Below, one piece after another: positions 1 to 14,900 of a stretch of DNA of 64,000 nucleotides. This stretch comes from Lepeophtheirus salmonis. Taxonomy: Eukaryota; Arthropoda; Copepoda; Siphonostomatoida; Caligidae. The translations under genes and the position numbers were made by a program. Every line of letters starts with the position of its first letter. Positions within the stretch are counted from its first letter, which is position 1. The stretch is taken from NCBI RefSeq assembly GCF_016086655.4, contig NC_052136.2:8184001-8248000 (forward strand), given 5' to 3'. The notes under the pieces are model-generated. The model was not told where the DNA came from. It searched no databases and saw nothing but the letters and a program-made list of their open reading frames with translations.

Positions 1-2749
1 ACAAAATGACTATAACTCGCCCAAAATAGTTTTAAAGTATATTAATATTTGTGAACATTTATTCTACCGCCTTTTCTTATAAAGTACGCCATCTCAAAAC
101 CCTTCTACATGTGTACATACGTACTTTGTACCGAGCCTTGCAATAGTTTTGAGACTAAAATGAAGAAATTAAACAATGATATCTCATTTTGTACACATTT
201 AAGGTACAAAACAATTTTATTAATATAGTTTATAATAATGGTATTAAGGATGATTAATCTTGAATATGATCAGAGTCGGTAGCAATAACAGCTTCCGAGG
301 AATTTCCTGTAAGTGGTCTTGATGTAGGTCTCTGATATTGCAGCCGACTGATTTTTGACAGAGTTATTTAAAACTTCAACATTTTGTTAACGGATTCTGC
401 TTGCCACTAGGGGCATTATCTGGGTATTGGGGAGGCCAAGAGTACACCAAAAAGACGGTAACAGAACTGATGTTTCACATTTTTCCATCTCTGTTCATCG
501 AAATGGTATTTTTTGGGCTCGTAGAAAGACACCACCAGCCTATCCAGAGCACCCGGCACTTGTTTATAAATGTTTTAAACGTCTGTTCTTTTGAGAATGT
601 AGCTGATTTTTATTCAAGTCAAATTTAAAAAAAAGTAAGACAAAATCTGAAAAAATAAACAAAAACAAAGTTATAAGATTTTGACTCGAATCCAACACTA
701 TTATGCATTATTTTAAATTATATGTAGCATTCTACATATACTTCTTCCTGGAATACTTAAACGAGAGGTTTTGAGATTATTTTTCCAAATGAACACCATT
801 GTATGACAAAATAAATAATATAATATATTAGGTACATAGTACCTAAATTAAATACACATGTGATTGAAAAAAGTAGGTGTAGAAAAAAATAGATGACGTC
901 ATGTTATGTTTATGACTAAAGAGCATGTAGTACTCTCTCTACCTATAAGTTATAACCTAAATGCCGTAAATATGAATACATTATAAATACGTACATACCA
1001 CCCTACTATTTGTTGAGTGTGTGCTCCGCCATTCTTTTCTTTTCTTTTTGATACTTCCCTTCTCTTTCTCGCTTTCAAGCAATGGAAGCAGACCTGAGTG
1101 TGAAGTAGTCAAAAGGGATTTTTTTTATTCCTTAGCATAACTTGTATGTCGTGTAAGCGCCCTGTGATTTTGGAGAATAAGAAGGAGAGAGAACAAAATA
1201 ATAGATTTCATGCCCCGGTTTATTCTTTTACATATTGTCTATAATATTTTTACTTGTTAGTTGAGCCTCATACATCCGCAAGTCCTTCGATCCCAAGGCT
1301 CATTTTTTATTTTTTTATTCTTATAAAAAAATTAGAGGTTATTCCATTTATTGTTGTTGTTTTTGTTATCGTTGTGGTTCATGCTGCTGTTGATTGGTTA
1401 AAATATTTTGATTTCACGAAATAAAATTAAATATATTTTTTTTTAAGTTCAAATGATTTTAAAAGTGTTTGATCTTCAGAGAATACAAAGGTAAGGAGAT
1501 AAAAAAAAAGAGAGGGGGAAGTATAACGGTGTTCCTTTTCCCCAAATTATATTTTATTTTCTATTATGAATTATTTTTTTATTTTTCCTTGTCTAAGGAT
1601 GACCGAAAAAGTTACTTATTAGTTAATAAGAGACGCCCTCAGTTGTTATATATGAATGTAGTATGTTTAAAAATATACCTTTGATATTTCAAGGAAGCCA
1701 CAAAGGGGGATACATATATCTGACTCATTCCTTCTTTCAAACATTTATAACATTTAAAAAAAAACTAAGTTGTCCTCTTTCTCCTTTTTTAGAAAACTTG
1801 ATAAATATTATTATGTAATATTATTGAACTTGATGATGATGATGTGATAGGCCTCATCTTGACAGTTTCACCACCTACGCAAATGACTCATTTGCACACC
1901 TATATCACTGGTGCGAATGAGTTATCTTTGGTGTGTGTGTTTGCTAAAAAGTCCTTCCTATCTTTGCCAATAATTTGTTAGGATCTTCATGTTATGTACA
2001 TATTGAGGTCAAATTTGTTTGTTCAATAACGTGTCCTCCCTTCCTTTGGTTGGTTTTGATGACCTAGAAATAAATAATACTTTTTGTATAATCGTTACAA
2101 TATTGTAGTATGTTAAAGAAGATGATTGTCTATGTATTAGGTATATTAATTATGAATGAACGAAGGGTCGTTGATTACCCAAACATTTCATACATTAAAT
2201 TTTCGGACTGACATTCTTTTTTTTTTTCAGACTGAAATATCCAATGGGGGGGGAGGATATAACCTTGGGATGTGGACGGCGGCTTCCTGGACTGCCCATC
2301 CACCTAGGTACTAGCTTTAGAGCTAAATTCGACAAATATTACTATTCACAGAATATTAGGGCCAGACACCTTAGTCTAATGATTGGTGCCGGCTCTGGGA
2401 AGATTTTTTACTCTACTGGGGCAAAAAATAGGATGTTTCAGCTCATAAGGAGACCCCTGGGTTTCAGCCCAATTTAGTCCTTGTATTAATGGTAAAACTT
2501 TTTCTAATGGCACAATCACACCTCTCATAATCACGGGTTTTCTATTGAAAGGGGCTGATTGGAGTGCTATGGATTAATAGGCTCGATAAATACTACCATA
2601 AATATTGGGGGCCCAGGCTTCCTTGCCCCCTTGATGATTAAGACACTGAATATGTATGCATATTATTGAAAACAGGACCTTCATAAATAAAAATGAAGAA
2701 GTCATACTCAACCAATGCGCGATTTAATTATGATTTTTACTATTTTCAG
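1..2749. other. Upstream non-coding region
   Basis: No recognisable gene. The sequence is AT-rich with scattered poly-A and poly-T. A slightly GC-richer patch at about 2236-2640 holds a 77-codon open frame with no family resemblance that I can see. The promoter and any first non-coding exon of the downstream ODF3-like gene probably lie here, but I cannot place them. Confidence 0.5.
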
Positions 2750-2863
2750 ATCATAGAGCTAACAGCAAGTTAGAACTTAAGAAATAAAGAAGCAACAAGG
2801 CACACATATCAAAATTACACATTAATAACCTTCATTAATAAATAAGTGACAGAAAAGATAATC
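2750..2863 (+). other. Candidate 5' UTR exon portion of the ODF3-like gene
   Basis: A good splice acceptor (tattttcag) ends at 2749. From there to the start codon at 2864 there is no other ATG, so 2864 would be the first AUG of an exon beginning at 2750. The stretch contains in-frame stops, which fits an untranslated leader. The upstream non-coding exon is not identified. Confidence 0.4.
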
Positions 2864-2972
2864 ATGGGAGGACATAGCGGATCCTGGACGCCAACTAAAA
2901 GACGGGGCCCAATTGCTGCAGAGTTTCAAGGACCCGGCCCTGCAGCACTCTCTCTACCTTCCTTATTCGGAA
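2864..2972 (+). other. Coding exon 1 (ODF3 N-terminal signature)
   Basis: Starts at ATG 2864 with G at +4. It encodes 36 codons plus one base, including WTPTKRRGPIAAEFQGPGPA, which corresponds to the RPRGPI...GPGP start of vertebrate ODF3. The donor is gtaaga at 2973. An in-frame GTG at 2846 would extend the frame upstream but has no reason to be used over the ATG. Confidence 0.85.
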
Positions 2973-5900
2973 GTAAGACATTATTATCTATTTACGTTTT
3001 AATCATTTATAATTATGCTTTAAGTATATTTTTATTTTATTTTATTCTTTAAACAATGTTCTCTGAGAGCAAAGAGGAAATGTTATAGTTACAAAATAGG
3101 AATGTGAAAAATGCTTTGTAGTTAGAACTTAGAAGTAGTTTGTTTGTAGGTACTTAATTATGTATTTATGCATAACCTCGTGTCTCTTTTGACGTCTGTA
3201 CATTTTAGGGATGTAGTTTAATATAATAGATATATAATAGACAAAAATAAGTATGAAGTACGGATTACATCTCCTTGGTTCAAAGACAAACTGTGCTAAA
3301 TTGCATTTTGAAAAAGTTGAGAAATGAGAGCAGTTTTATTTCTAACTCTTAAAAACAATTTTTTACACAAATACACAAAATATTATCGTCTATTTTTATC
3401 AGTAAAAATGTTTTAAGGAACTCTTTAGAGACGCCGCCGCTAATTGCAATAAAAGTACCAAAATTCATCATTACAATTAAAGAATTATATATTGATAGCT
3501 TTATTTAAAAAAAGGTCATATTGGTGCTAAATAAAGCCCTATAAATCAAATAAAGCCGCGGAAAACTGTGATTGAGGAAAATTGCACATATTTCGTTCAA
3601 ACTTTATGATGATTAAGAACAAACTATAAATTCGCTCAATATTTTGTATGACAATATCTAAATATATCCCCATAAGGAACACCTTCAAGTGTGAGTAATA
3701 TGATTGCAATATAGGAGGAAAGGAGGCGGATAAATAGCTTAGGGTCTCTAATACCAAAAAGTAATTTCAAGCCTTGGGTAAGGCGTGCAAGTCTTGGTAG
3801 TGTTAAAAACTAAATGTAATCTGCCGAATCAACAAGGTGCATGTCTCTCATTCGCTAAAAAAAAATCTTATAGGGTATGTTAGTTCAAATTTTACATCTG
3901 GTTCCTTGGATGTATTGAAAGTATTTGGTGGTGGGTTTTAGCAATCCCACACTACCCCAGGGCCAATCTGAAGGCAGAGTTATTCAGCCATATTTTAAGA
4001 GGCCCTAAGCTATTTATGATGTTTGACCAAAATACAGGCAATTTTCCTAAATGGCAATTTTCTCCAGGGCAATCTACCACGTGCAATTTCCCTAGTACCC
4101 AAATAAAGACCCTTAACTACAGTTAACATTCTTAGGTATCTTAACTCATCCCAGAAATTTGAATACAACGGCTTTAATGGACTTGAATAATATGTTTATG
4201 ATATATGATGGTAAAAAGTATATTAAACATAAACTCCTATTTATTGATGTTTGTTCAAGATTTTTTTTTGTTTTAACTCATAACATACCTACATGCAAGA
4301 GTTGAAAATGAAGTACATATTTCCTTACTCTTAAAATGATGAGGTAATAGCTAAGACGATGTGAAGCAGTGAAATGATGACTCAAATGTTAACATCCAAT
4401 AAAAATGATCTATCAATGCATTTTTAAACAGCAAAACAAGAAATCATGTTTGTGCCTCGATCAAATAATTTATTTTGCTAATATAAATATATGTACAATG
4501 TACAACATAGAGGGATGTGTTCTTTAATTTAAAGACTATTCAGTATTGTGTAGTTTTATCCGTTCCTTCCACCAATTGAAGTCTTTCAAATAAGGAAGGG
4601 TTTTGTTAAATTAAATTTCGTATGTCTAAATTTATTATTTATAATTATTAAATTTTTTGTGATTCTATTGTCTATCGATGTTTGAAATTTTTTTCCGAAA
4701 AAGTTATATATTTATAATTATTTAATTTGTCGATTTTTTTTCCCAAAAAAAAACATTTTTCAAAAAATTTCATTTTTTGTGAACAGCCGTGCGTTTTGAA
4801 ATAAAAAATCGAATCCTGCGGACGCCCCTCATAATGGTAAAAATTTGGAAGAAAATACGAATTCAGAGTATATGGATATTTAAGACTAGCTTAAAATTTA
4901 TTTGTTCTTCTTCAAATATAAAAAGAAATACTCAAATTTCACAGTATTTATTCTGGACATTTCCTGGGATCAGGTATTTTAAAAAATATAAAAAATCCTC
5001 TGAACTGAGATACCCTGCTATATTGTACAATAATACAATATATATATAATTACTCATTTATTTGAAATGGCTATTAGATATACAATATGTATACATAGAT
5101 ATTAAAAATGGTCATATCAAATTGAATGTGAATTTTGTTCAAGAACAAGATAAGGGCATATATGTATAATATAATGACTCATGAGAAGGACTGGTTCCTC
5201 TACCCACGACATCGTCTAAATATAGTTGTATCTATGTAGTTGCCTATGTAGGCATAATGTAGATATTACTAAATGCATGAGTGAGTGAGCGGATCTTAAT
5301 ACCTGATCTTCCCTTCTTTTTTCTTCTTCAAAATATATTTACCTATATGCCTTTACAATACATATTTATGCCTATATGGAAGTATACATACATATTAGAC
5401 GTTCACACTCCTGATTTATTGATTCAACTTATAGGCGTATGAGACTATAATATTTTGGGAGATGAATTCAACTTTGTCTGAATATTCATAACTAATTAAT
5501 TCTAACACAAATTTTGGACGAAAAAAAAACAAAAACCATGTACATATTTATTCATAAAAGACAAAACTACAACTACTTTTATTTAGATCTAATATTTTTT
5601 TGATGACATTATTTTAGTAGAATAATCTTTGTTGTGATATAACTTTTTTATAAAATACTTTTCTATGATATTTAATAAAAAAACATTTATATGATAACTA
5701 TTTCTTATAGAATAAACTTCCTAATTTAATTTATTTTTTAAATATATATATTAAGAAATAAAAGTCATTTCCATGATATTTTTTTATACGGAACATTTTT
5801 TGATTACTATTTTTCGTAAAAGATATCTACTTCCTATGATCCGTTTTGTTGTTTCAAGTATATTTTTTAATGACTTTCTTTATAAAAAACATTTCTTTGA

Positions 5901-8900
5901 AGAAATAATTTTCATACACAAAACATTTTCTATGAAATAATATTTTTTGTTATGAAAGAAATTTTCTATGAAATAATATTTTTTGTTATGAAAGACATTT
6001 TCAATATTATAACTTATTTTTTTAAATAAATCATTTGATTCCCTTTTTTATAAAAGACAAAAAAAACATTTTTTGACTTTTTTTAAATTTAAAAAAATAA
6101 TAATTACTCGAATACAGCAGATCTATTTTTCTTTTTCCTCTATTCTCATAAATATGTAAAAGGCTTATAAGAACATATTTTCCATAAGGATGTGGAATAT
6201 GTTGAAGTTATAATTTATCAATTATGGACTCTCTAATGCTTCATTATTATCTATTTACAAGCAATTGCTTTGTATACATTAAATGAATGAGATACTTTTG
6301 GGTTCATTTAATATGTCCCTCAAAAATATGTATATGTACATTACTTTCTGATAAGGTTCTTGTGACGGTCTTGTGGCTCATGACTCATACACTTTGTTAC
6401 CTTTATTCTATCTTGTAACCTTTCCTTTTAAAATCAGTTGGTAATTAGACAATTTTTTAACAACTATGGAACTATTATATAATATCCGTTGTCGCAGATT
6501 GTTAACAGCTTAACAACAGCTAATTTGGATTCAAATAATCAGAACACAGATATGGAGAGAAGCAGAAGAATCAACGGCTGACAACAAAGTACAACATATA
6601 AGTTAGGGAGCGCAGAACCTGACAAAGACCAAAGTCATTAGTTGTTTTTTTTAAATCTAAAAATACAATTTTTGCCCTCGGATGTGTCTCTACAAAGTAT
6701 TGATTTTGACTACAAAACTAATAGTTTATATATATAGTTAATATTCTTGGGCATATGAACTCGTCCATTTAGTATGAATATAAAGCATATAAATTCACCG
6801 AAAATTTGATAAAGGATGAATATTTTCTTCATTTATTTTACTTAATTACAAGATTCACTTCGTAATAAATCACCAAAGATATGGTATGGAGGCTTGGTTT
6901 TTCAAATATTTGGAAAAAAAATAAAACAAAAATATTTCACCAATTCTCCAAAATTTATTTTTTTGGAAAAAATTAAAAAATCCTCAGCTATTCTCAAAAT
7001 TTGATTTAAAAAAAAATCAAATATCCACAGCTATTCAAAAAAGATCAAATATCCACAGGCTTTCAAAAAAGATCAAATATCCACAACTATTCAAAAAAAT
7101 TAAATAGATTTCAAATATTAAATTGTTTTTAAAAAAATTTCAAGAGTCCGTAGGTATTCATTAAAAATTTAAAAAATCCACAGCTCTTCTAAAAAATTAA
7201 ATTTTTTGGAAATGAAAAATTTTAAAATTACATTTCAAATATAAAATTAAACAAAAAATCAAATATTTTATTTTTCGGAGAAAATTTTCAAAAATCCATA
7301 GCTATTCACTGGAAGTTAGATATTTTTGGGAAAATAAATTTAAATTAAATTTTCTAGTAAAAATCAAACATTAGTTAAATTGGGCTTGAAGGATACAGCC
7401 CCTCCAACCAACCCCCAGTGGAAACTTCTGAATACTAAGTACAGAGGCATTATCTAAACTTCACCAAGGTTTAATACTCATCTCCATACATAGAACCAAC
7501 TGTGATAGATAATTATGAAGATAAGTAATACTGTGACGTTTTTCCCCCCAAGAAATCGGTTATATAAAATTATTTTCGCGTTTCTTTTATTTTAAAAATA
7601 TATACTTGTGCAATATATTTCTCTTAATATTAGATTCAGTTACGTAGCTACATGTGGATTATAGAGTAAAAAATATTTGTTGCATGTTCGTATGAATCCA
7701 TTCGAGTGTGTAGTCATTGTTATTTGCGATTTAAATTCCTTCAATAACTTAAATTATAATCATAATATGTCAATTATCCTCATTAAAATCCATTCGTTCT
7801 TATTGTTGATTGTTTAACAAGAACTCCGGCCTATTAAGTCAAGTAGATTCATGTTCTTATTCATATAAATTAACTGTAGCGTTTACATGTCTTGAATGAT
7901 AAAACTGCATTATTAATATCCTATTGTTCCAACCTCTTTTTTTATTGACCTCCTTAGTTCATAACTTAATCACATCGATTATTTTCATGGACTTTTATCA
8001 ATGAAGCATTTTCCTTGGCCTTCTATATACAAAGCCTCTTTCGTGACAATATTCTTAATACTTAGACTGTCAAAATGTCATGCTAGTCTATGCATAAATT
8101 TATTTAAATGATATGAATATTGTTGGTGTATAAGTCAAAATACTAAATAATACAAATATGAATAGCAAAGAGGTTGAGTGAGTGATTACTTTATGTGTTA
8201 ATGCAAACATGCATTCACGACGCATTTCCCCTCTCACGTCCTTAATTTTTTTGTATCTCACAATAAAGAAAAAAAGGCCCAAAATCAGTTGTTAGTTAGT
8301 AAATTCATTCCAACTATGAAATTAGTATTCTATAACTGTGTGGAAATTGTTCAAAGTACTTAAAAAAACTCGTTCAAACCCATCTAATCAACTTTCAAAA
8401 TACTAACAAGGGAAAAGAAATAGAAAAATCAACAGTTGTAATAAAATACAGTGGTTATTTGTGTAAAAGTGTTAACTCCGTGATCCCTTCAACATCAATA
8501 ATTCTAAAATATTTTTTTTTAGCTGTTCATGTCTATTTTTTGCTATATTGATTATTAGTTATTGATCGTTGATCTATTGAGATTTAATTATAAATTTATA
8601 CATATCCATACTATCTTAGCCCTTAAAACTTTACTTTTTTTTTCCTCTGAAAATTTTTTTATTGTATGACAAACTATAAATAAAGTAAAAAAAAAAGATT
8701 TTTGGAAAAACATTATATAATAATTGAACAAAAATAAAGGAGGTTGCAAATGTGCAAGAAATGCCATATTTGGTACTGAATATTCATTTATATAAAATAT
8801 AAAACAAAAAGAATTTGATTGACTTAGACCATAATATACAAACTTAAACAAAAAAAAAAAAAATTTTACTTGGCATGTATGAACAGAAACCACCTTATTG

Positions 8901-11900
8901 TTCATAAAATAACCGAATACATTTTTAAATATTTCATATGAAATGTAGGAAAACAATTGTTATATTTATTAAAGCAAAGTGCTACGCCACATTTACTGCA
9001 ATGTACATGAGTCATTAAATGACATCCCAGCATCTTGCATCTTTGACTGATCAAACTTTTGAACTATAGAAACAGGAGTTTAACTAGTCAGAGATAAAAG
9101 CAACAATACAACATTATAATCATACATTTCTACGCAAGATACATCAATACTATCGAAGCTTGTAACCATCTCAGTAAAAAAACAACACCTTTATTATGTA
9201 ATTTCATATCTTTTTCAGTTTTTAATTGACAGTTTGCCAACCTATTAAGCCTAACCATGCTAATTGAAAATATACCTTGTTTGGCAAGCCACACTATAAA
9301 GTTCAATGAAGTAAAGTAACGGTCAAAGTACAATTTATAACCAACATTTCTTGGAATCTTTATGCTGAACCCCACCACAATATTTGAGGATGCTTATAAA
9401 TCTGGTTCATTGTCTTTTCTTCACGAAGGATTTTTTTTCTTTCCCAGAGCTCCCTCTTATGTTTTTGTTTCATATTTGAAACAAAAATGAGAATTGTTGA
9501 ATATTTGCAACAAATTTCTATTTCACCGAAAATTCATCTTATTGATTCTGTTGCACATTTGTTACATAAGAAAAAAGGCCCATAAATTATTACATATAAA
9601 ACAAAGTACTTAAATATTTGCATTTAAATAATTCCAATAGAATAGAGAATCATAAAATATTTTTTTCCTTATGATTATTAAGAATATTTTTTTTAAATTT
9701 AGGCTCCTGAACCAATTAAATAACTCTCTCTTACTCACTCGTGTTAGCAAAGATATTGATTACCTTTTTACCCAGTCTTTTGATGGAATATAACAATAAC
9801 ACCTATAGATCTGAAAATAGTTTCAGATTAACAATTTTTTTTTAATATTATATTTAATTAACGTTTTTTCGGTATGTTACATTTGTGCAAAAAAAAACTT
9901 TAAGGGTTAGACTATCACAATGATGATGTCAAAGGAAAACACTCTATATATGCAATAAAAAATCATAAATTATCATTTTATTAATTTTGGTTCTAGATTC
10001 TTTTATTTTGACACTCCACATCAATGGCAAATTAGAAAACAAATAATCTTGAACAAAAATCAAGAAAATAAGAAAAGTCCAAATTATACCAAACATACTA
10101 CCAAATATTTCATAGACATATGTTTTTAGGCCAATTATATGCATTGCATTTAAATTTCTGGAATAAATTAAGATACAAAAGAATATTGCTAAGTTTAGAT
10201 CCTACACTAGATTTAAAGACTGTATTTGTTCCCAATATGGTATTTCGAATAAAATCTATCAAAGTCTTATATTTTGAATGTGACGGTGAATTTTTACAGG
10301 CAAAAGAGGAATTCCGAATGATAATCAGAATAGTTCGTTGATAGAAATGGACCATTATAATTCGTTGAAGAGTACAGATGTATGTACAGGGTCGTACAGA
10401 TAAACTGGGAAAATCCTCAAAGACTAATAAAAAATGAAGTAGATGAGCTAAAACCATATTTTCAATTATTTGAAAAGTATATTTAATGGAATTCATAATG
10501 AAATCCCCCTCTCTTTATAGACTCGGCCCCACAGTGTCAGAAGCTTTAACATGACCGGGTTACTTCGTGCAGATCAAGTTTTGCTATTGTACAGATAATG
10601 GTCTTCGTCAGGGCATCAATTGACGAATGATTTTTGACACAGGCTTCATAATAGACCCTTCCCCAGAGATAGAAATAGAATGCGTTCAGGTACTGGCTTT
10701 TTGCAGGCTAAAAATCTGGGTTCCAAAAGTGAGAACATTTTGTGAACAAGGCATCCTGCATATTTTTGGCCTTTATGTCTTTTCTTGTTGGAAATTCGTG
10801 TTTTATGGGGGCTGGTGCACTTTCGTTGGGATAACCCATCCATTCAGAGAATGTAAATTAAAAGTGCAGAACTAGTACTTTGTCATAACTGGATCAGGAC
10901 GAGTTTGCTTGGCTCTGGCAAAGCTTCTGGCGCCGTGTGGCCGAGACTATTGTGATAATTATTCATAATGAAGTCCAGAAGTGGATTTCATTATGAATAA
11001 TTAAATGAAACTTCCGAAAAATTATAAGATTTATGGTTCCAACCCATCTTGATAGATTTTTTTACCTTCACAAATATATTTTCTGTATTTAATTTATATA
11101 ATATATTAAAATATTTACACATCAAATATTTTGATATTTTTGTCGTCGCCTTTTTTTAAATTAATTTTTTGCTGTCGCATGATGAGTTGATGAGGCAGTA
11201 ATGATTCTCCATTTATTTCATGCCATTTTTGTAGCCCCTCTTGAAAGTCAATTGACTTTAACAAGCCCTTTGTTATGTGCCTTTTGATTCCCTTGTTCCA
11301 TTACAATAAATGATATTTATGTAAGTGGTGTTTATTCAATTACATTTTTGTGTTTCAATTTCTGTTTCTGTTTATGCTTTATTTAGTCATTCCCGGAAGC
11401 AACTTTGGTAAAGATAAAAGGCATATAGTCCGAGGGGATTTGGCGTTAGTTTCATTTCATAACTCCTAAGGTATAATATAATTTTTTCTATAGCACTAAG
11501 AAAAAATTCCAAAGCTACAAGGAAGGCTCATTTTTGTTCCGTTTAATTTTAAATGTAAAAAAAGATCAAATTCTAATGCATCCAGAATTTTAATTAATTT
11601 TTTCAAAATCCTCACCACGAGCATAAATTTAACAAAAAGTGCATGCTTGTCAGGGTTAATAGAAATAAAAAGTTATACCATAACGCGTGTACGATTGATG
11701 TTTGACTTCCCCCACGCTTTTTAATATTGACATCATAGTGCATGAGTAGTTGCATGTTTTTTCAAAATCGGTCTATCTTGCACAACAAGAGGTACGATAC
11801 ATCAAATTGAAAGTTATATCAATTTTGACGTCATAGACTATGATTGGTTGCGTATTTTGTCAAAATTGTCATACATCAAATTAAACATTTTAACAAGCTC

Positions 11901-14900
11901 TATTGCATAATGGTATAACCTTGTATTTCTATTAACCTTGCATGTTCATAACTTAGAGAGAAGACATATTTACTAACAAAGAGTATCGTTATAGATTACA
12001 GTTGGTTTCCCTACTAAAAAGTTTTCCCAAGCCCATAAAAAATGTAAGAATTGTCCAAATATTTTGAAACCCCAAATTTTATAAGGAAAAAATATTCACA
12101 GATTCGTGCTTAGTACGTCAAGTACTACTACTATTGAAAAAAAATATATATATATATATTTGACTTGTTAAATAATAAGAGCATTCATTTTTTTGCAGAT
12201 AATCAACCTATAAATACTTTTTTTAATTGTATGTTCACCAGAATTTTCACATTTCTATTTTTTTTCTCTATATATATACTCTATATATAGAACACTGAAA
12301 GGAATATTGTAAATCCGAAGCATTTTTTAATGTGTATGCTTTTTTTTGTAGGCAGCATGAACAGATTTTTGTATTTTTTAATGCTGTCATCATTATTCTT
12401 GAGGAGAGTACAACTAAGTTTAAAGAAATCACTAGTACATGCTCATAAATGACGGAGTGTAAAACTCAGTATTTGTATGAAAGTTATAGGTTAAAGTCCC
12501 TGTCGTGCTGGGAGTAAAATTTAGGATCGAAAAATATGTCAACTTTTGGGTTTTTTTAAACATACCGAAAAATTATACGATTTACAGCTATATCTATTAC
12601 TAACAATAAATCAAAACTCTTAATTAAATATTAACATGTTAAATTCTGCAAAAGGAACAAAAAAATTGTATACATCACGGGTAAAGTCACTTTGTTTTAT
12701 AGCTTAGGTTAGTAGATGAATACCTTTGAATTAACATTCTAGGTATTACAAAGGCATTTAAACTCAATTATTACACTCAAAGCATTTTGTCTCGCAGGCT
12801 AAAAACCACAATTATTATTGTTATATAAGCCGTAGAATACGATTATTACTATAAACACTTTTAACCTCTACAGGTTTGGTATTTAGAGCCTTTTATAAAA
12901 TTGAATAAAGATTACAATAATGTTCCAAGGGAAAAAATAAATCGCCCATGAGTTCAATTTATCAATTATTTTGAATATGAAGCATCTACAAACATGTTTT
13001 AATCCCCTTATATCTAAATTATTAATTATTTTATTTTCAATAATAATAAACGATTCAATTTCCCCCCAAAAATATTATTGTTGTCTATATTAACGCTATC
13101 CGATTAGCTTAATATATTTAAATATCTTAATAAATATTCAAAACTAAATTGACCAAAAATCAATCAAAATCGACCTTTTTTTAAAGGTAATCTTTTTAAA
13201 TTGAAAGAATATTCTACAAATTCAGCTGCGATATAGTGCACATGAAGAAAAATTAAAAAAGATATTAGCTTTTACATTGGTCCTTCAATTTAATCATTTT
13301 CTATTAATTTTAATCAAGATAAAGTAATGAATAATTCATTTGTCAAATGTTGAAATGTTTGTTTCAATTTATAATTCATTTTGTTTTCATTTAAAGTGCT
13401 CTTTCATGTCGAAATATGTTACTAAATCGTAGTAATTTTTTCCAATAACTTGATTTTTTTTAAAAGCCAACCATGTAAGGGTTGAAAGTATTTATGGTCA
13501 TATTCGTGGCTTATAACTATAATAAATGTGGGTTATAGCCTGTGGAGCTGCAAGACCTTCTTTTTTTTTTTTTTTTTTGCATAGTGTTATCAATCCAATT
13601 GTAAAAATATGTCATGATAACTTGGTACCTAAATTATTTATTGATTTTTTTTACTTTATTTTATTATAGATCCAAATATAAAGCAGTCAAGCAAGTCTCG
13701 AGCACCGTCTTATACCTTTGGAAGTCGGTAAGTAAAATTTAAATGCATACTATCATGCAATAATATTGCCATACATTATAGACGGTTTCAAAAATAGATC
13801 ATTGAAATAAGATCCTAAAAGGATGCTATTTTCTGATACGTTCAACTTACTTGACAACGTTCATACCCCATTGGTTCACATGAGAAAAGTGCAGATCAGG
13901 AGAAGCCTGTTCTGTACGGACGTCATAAATTATAATTGGAGTAGACGCCATCTTGAGGGCACAAAGTTGAATTATTTTCTACATAAAATAGACAATTGTC
14001 CAATAAATATTGATGAAACTTCATGAAATATAATATTTAAAAAAAAGACTTAACCTCTGCATTGAATATTAATTGATGCAAATGATAAATATTGATATTT
14101 GAATTAAATCAAAGTAGTATTTGATAAAAATGACTAAATTTGAACGTGTTTTCCTTTAGTTTTACTTTGGCATCCAATAGTTAATTAGTTTCATTAATAC
14201 GTATTTATGAAGGAAAGGTTTTTATTTCTATTAAACTAGGTTGGTTAGGGCCCCAAAATGACTTATATCAATAATATCCCTCCGGGCATTTGTATTGTAG
14301 AAAACTTGTCTGATGAAACTTTTCCATAAAATAAACATAATTTAGTTTTAATTTTATTTTGATCTTGAATTTCTATAAACGTTCAAGAAATAAATGAAAT
14401 ATCTCTTATTTTTTTCTCTCTCTTTTTTTAATTTAGAGCCTAGTGAACAAAAAAAAAGATTTTATTTCAATGATGTATTTTAGAAACTTTATGATAACCA
14501 TTTTAACCATTCATATGTTGAATAAATTTAATCATAATACAGGTACAGAAGAAAAACCACGTCAACAACTCCAGCCCCCAATTCATACAATACGTCAAGA
14601 TTAAGTCAAAGAGGTAAATTAAAATTTGATTATGTCCAGAGAAGATAAAATTAGTGCATTTTTAAGCGTGCCAGGATGTAATTGTATAAGTTAGAGCCAA
14701 GATAACTTTTACAAGCAAATTTTACAAATTGTATCCTGATAATTAATAACTTAACACATGGGGTAAAAAGTCCAGTTACTTAGCTTAAACTGTATTTATT
14801 CTCATACAAGAAGTAGTGTAAAATTAAAACGCTAAAATTTTTTGATCTCATATATCCAATGATATATATTATATAAAAACCCCTTATTTTACCAATTTAT

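Larger units (their letters stand above)
2973..13669 (+). other. Intron 1 (10.7 kb)
   Basis: Bounded by gtaaga at 2973 and tattatag ending at 13669. Apart from the repeats and transposon relics listed separately (5925-5996, 6430-6610, 7018-7101, 8272-8485, 8938-9400, 10490-11002, 11652-11940), it is AT-rich sequence in which I see no gene. Open frames in it, such as the opposed frames at 10.1-10.5 kb, have no recognisable family. Confidence 0.75.

Noticed and set aside
4789..5049. 86-codon frame in intron 1
   Set aside because: AT-rich composition, low-complexity peptide and no family resemblance; likely a chance frame.
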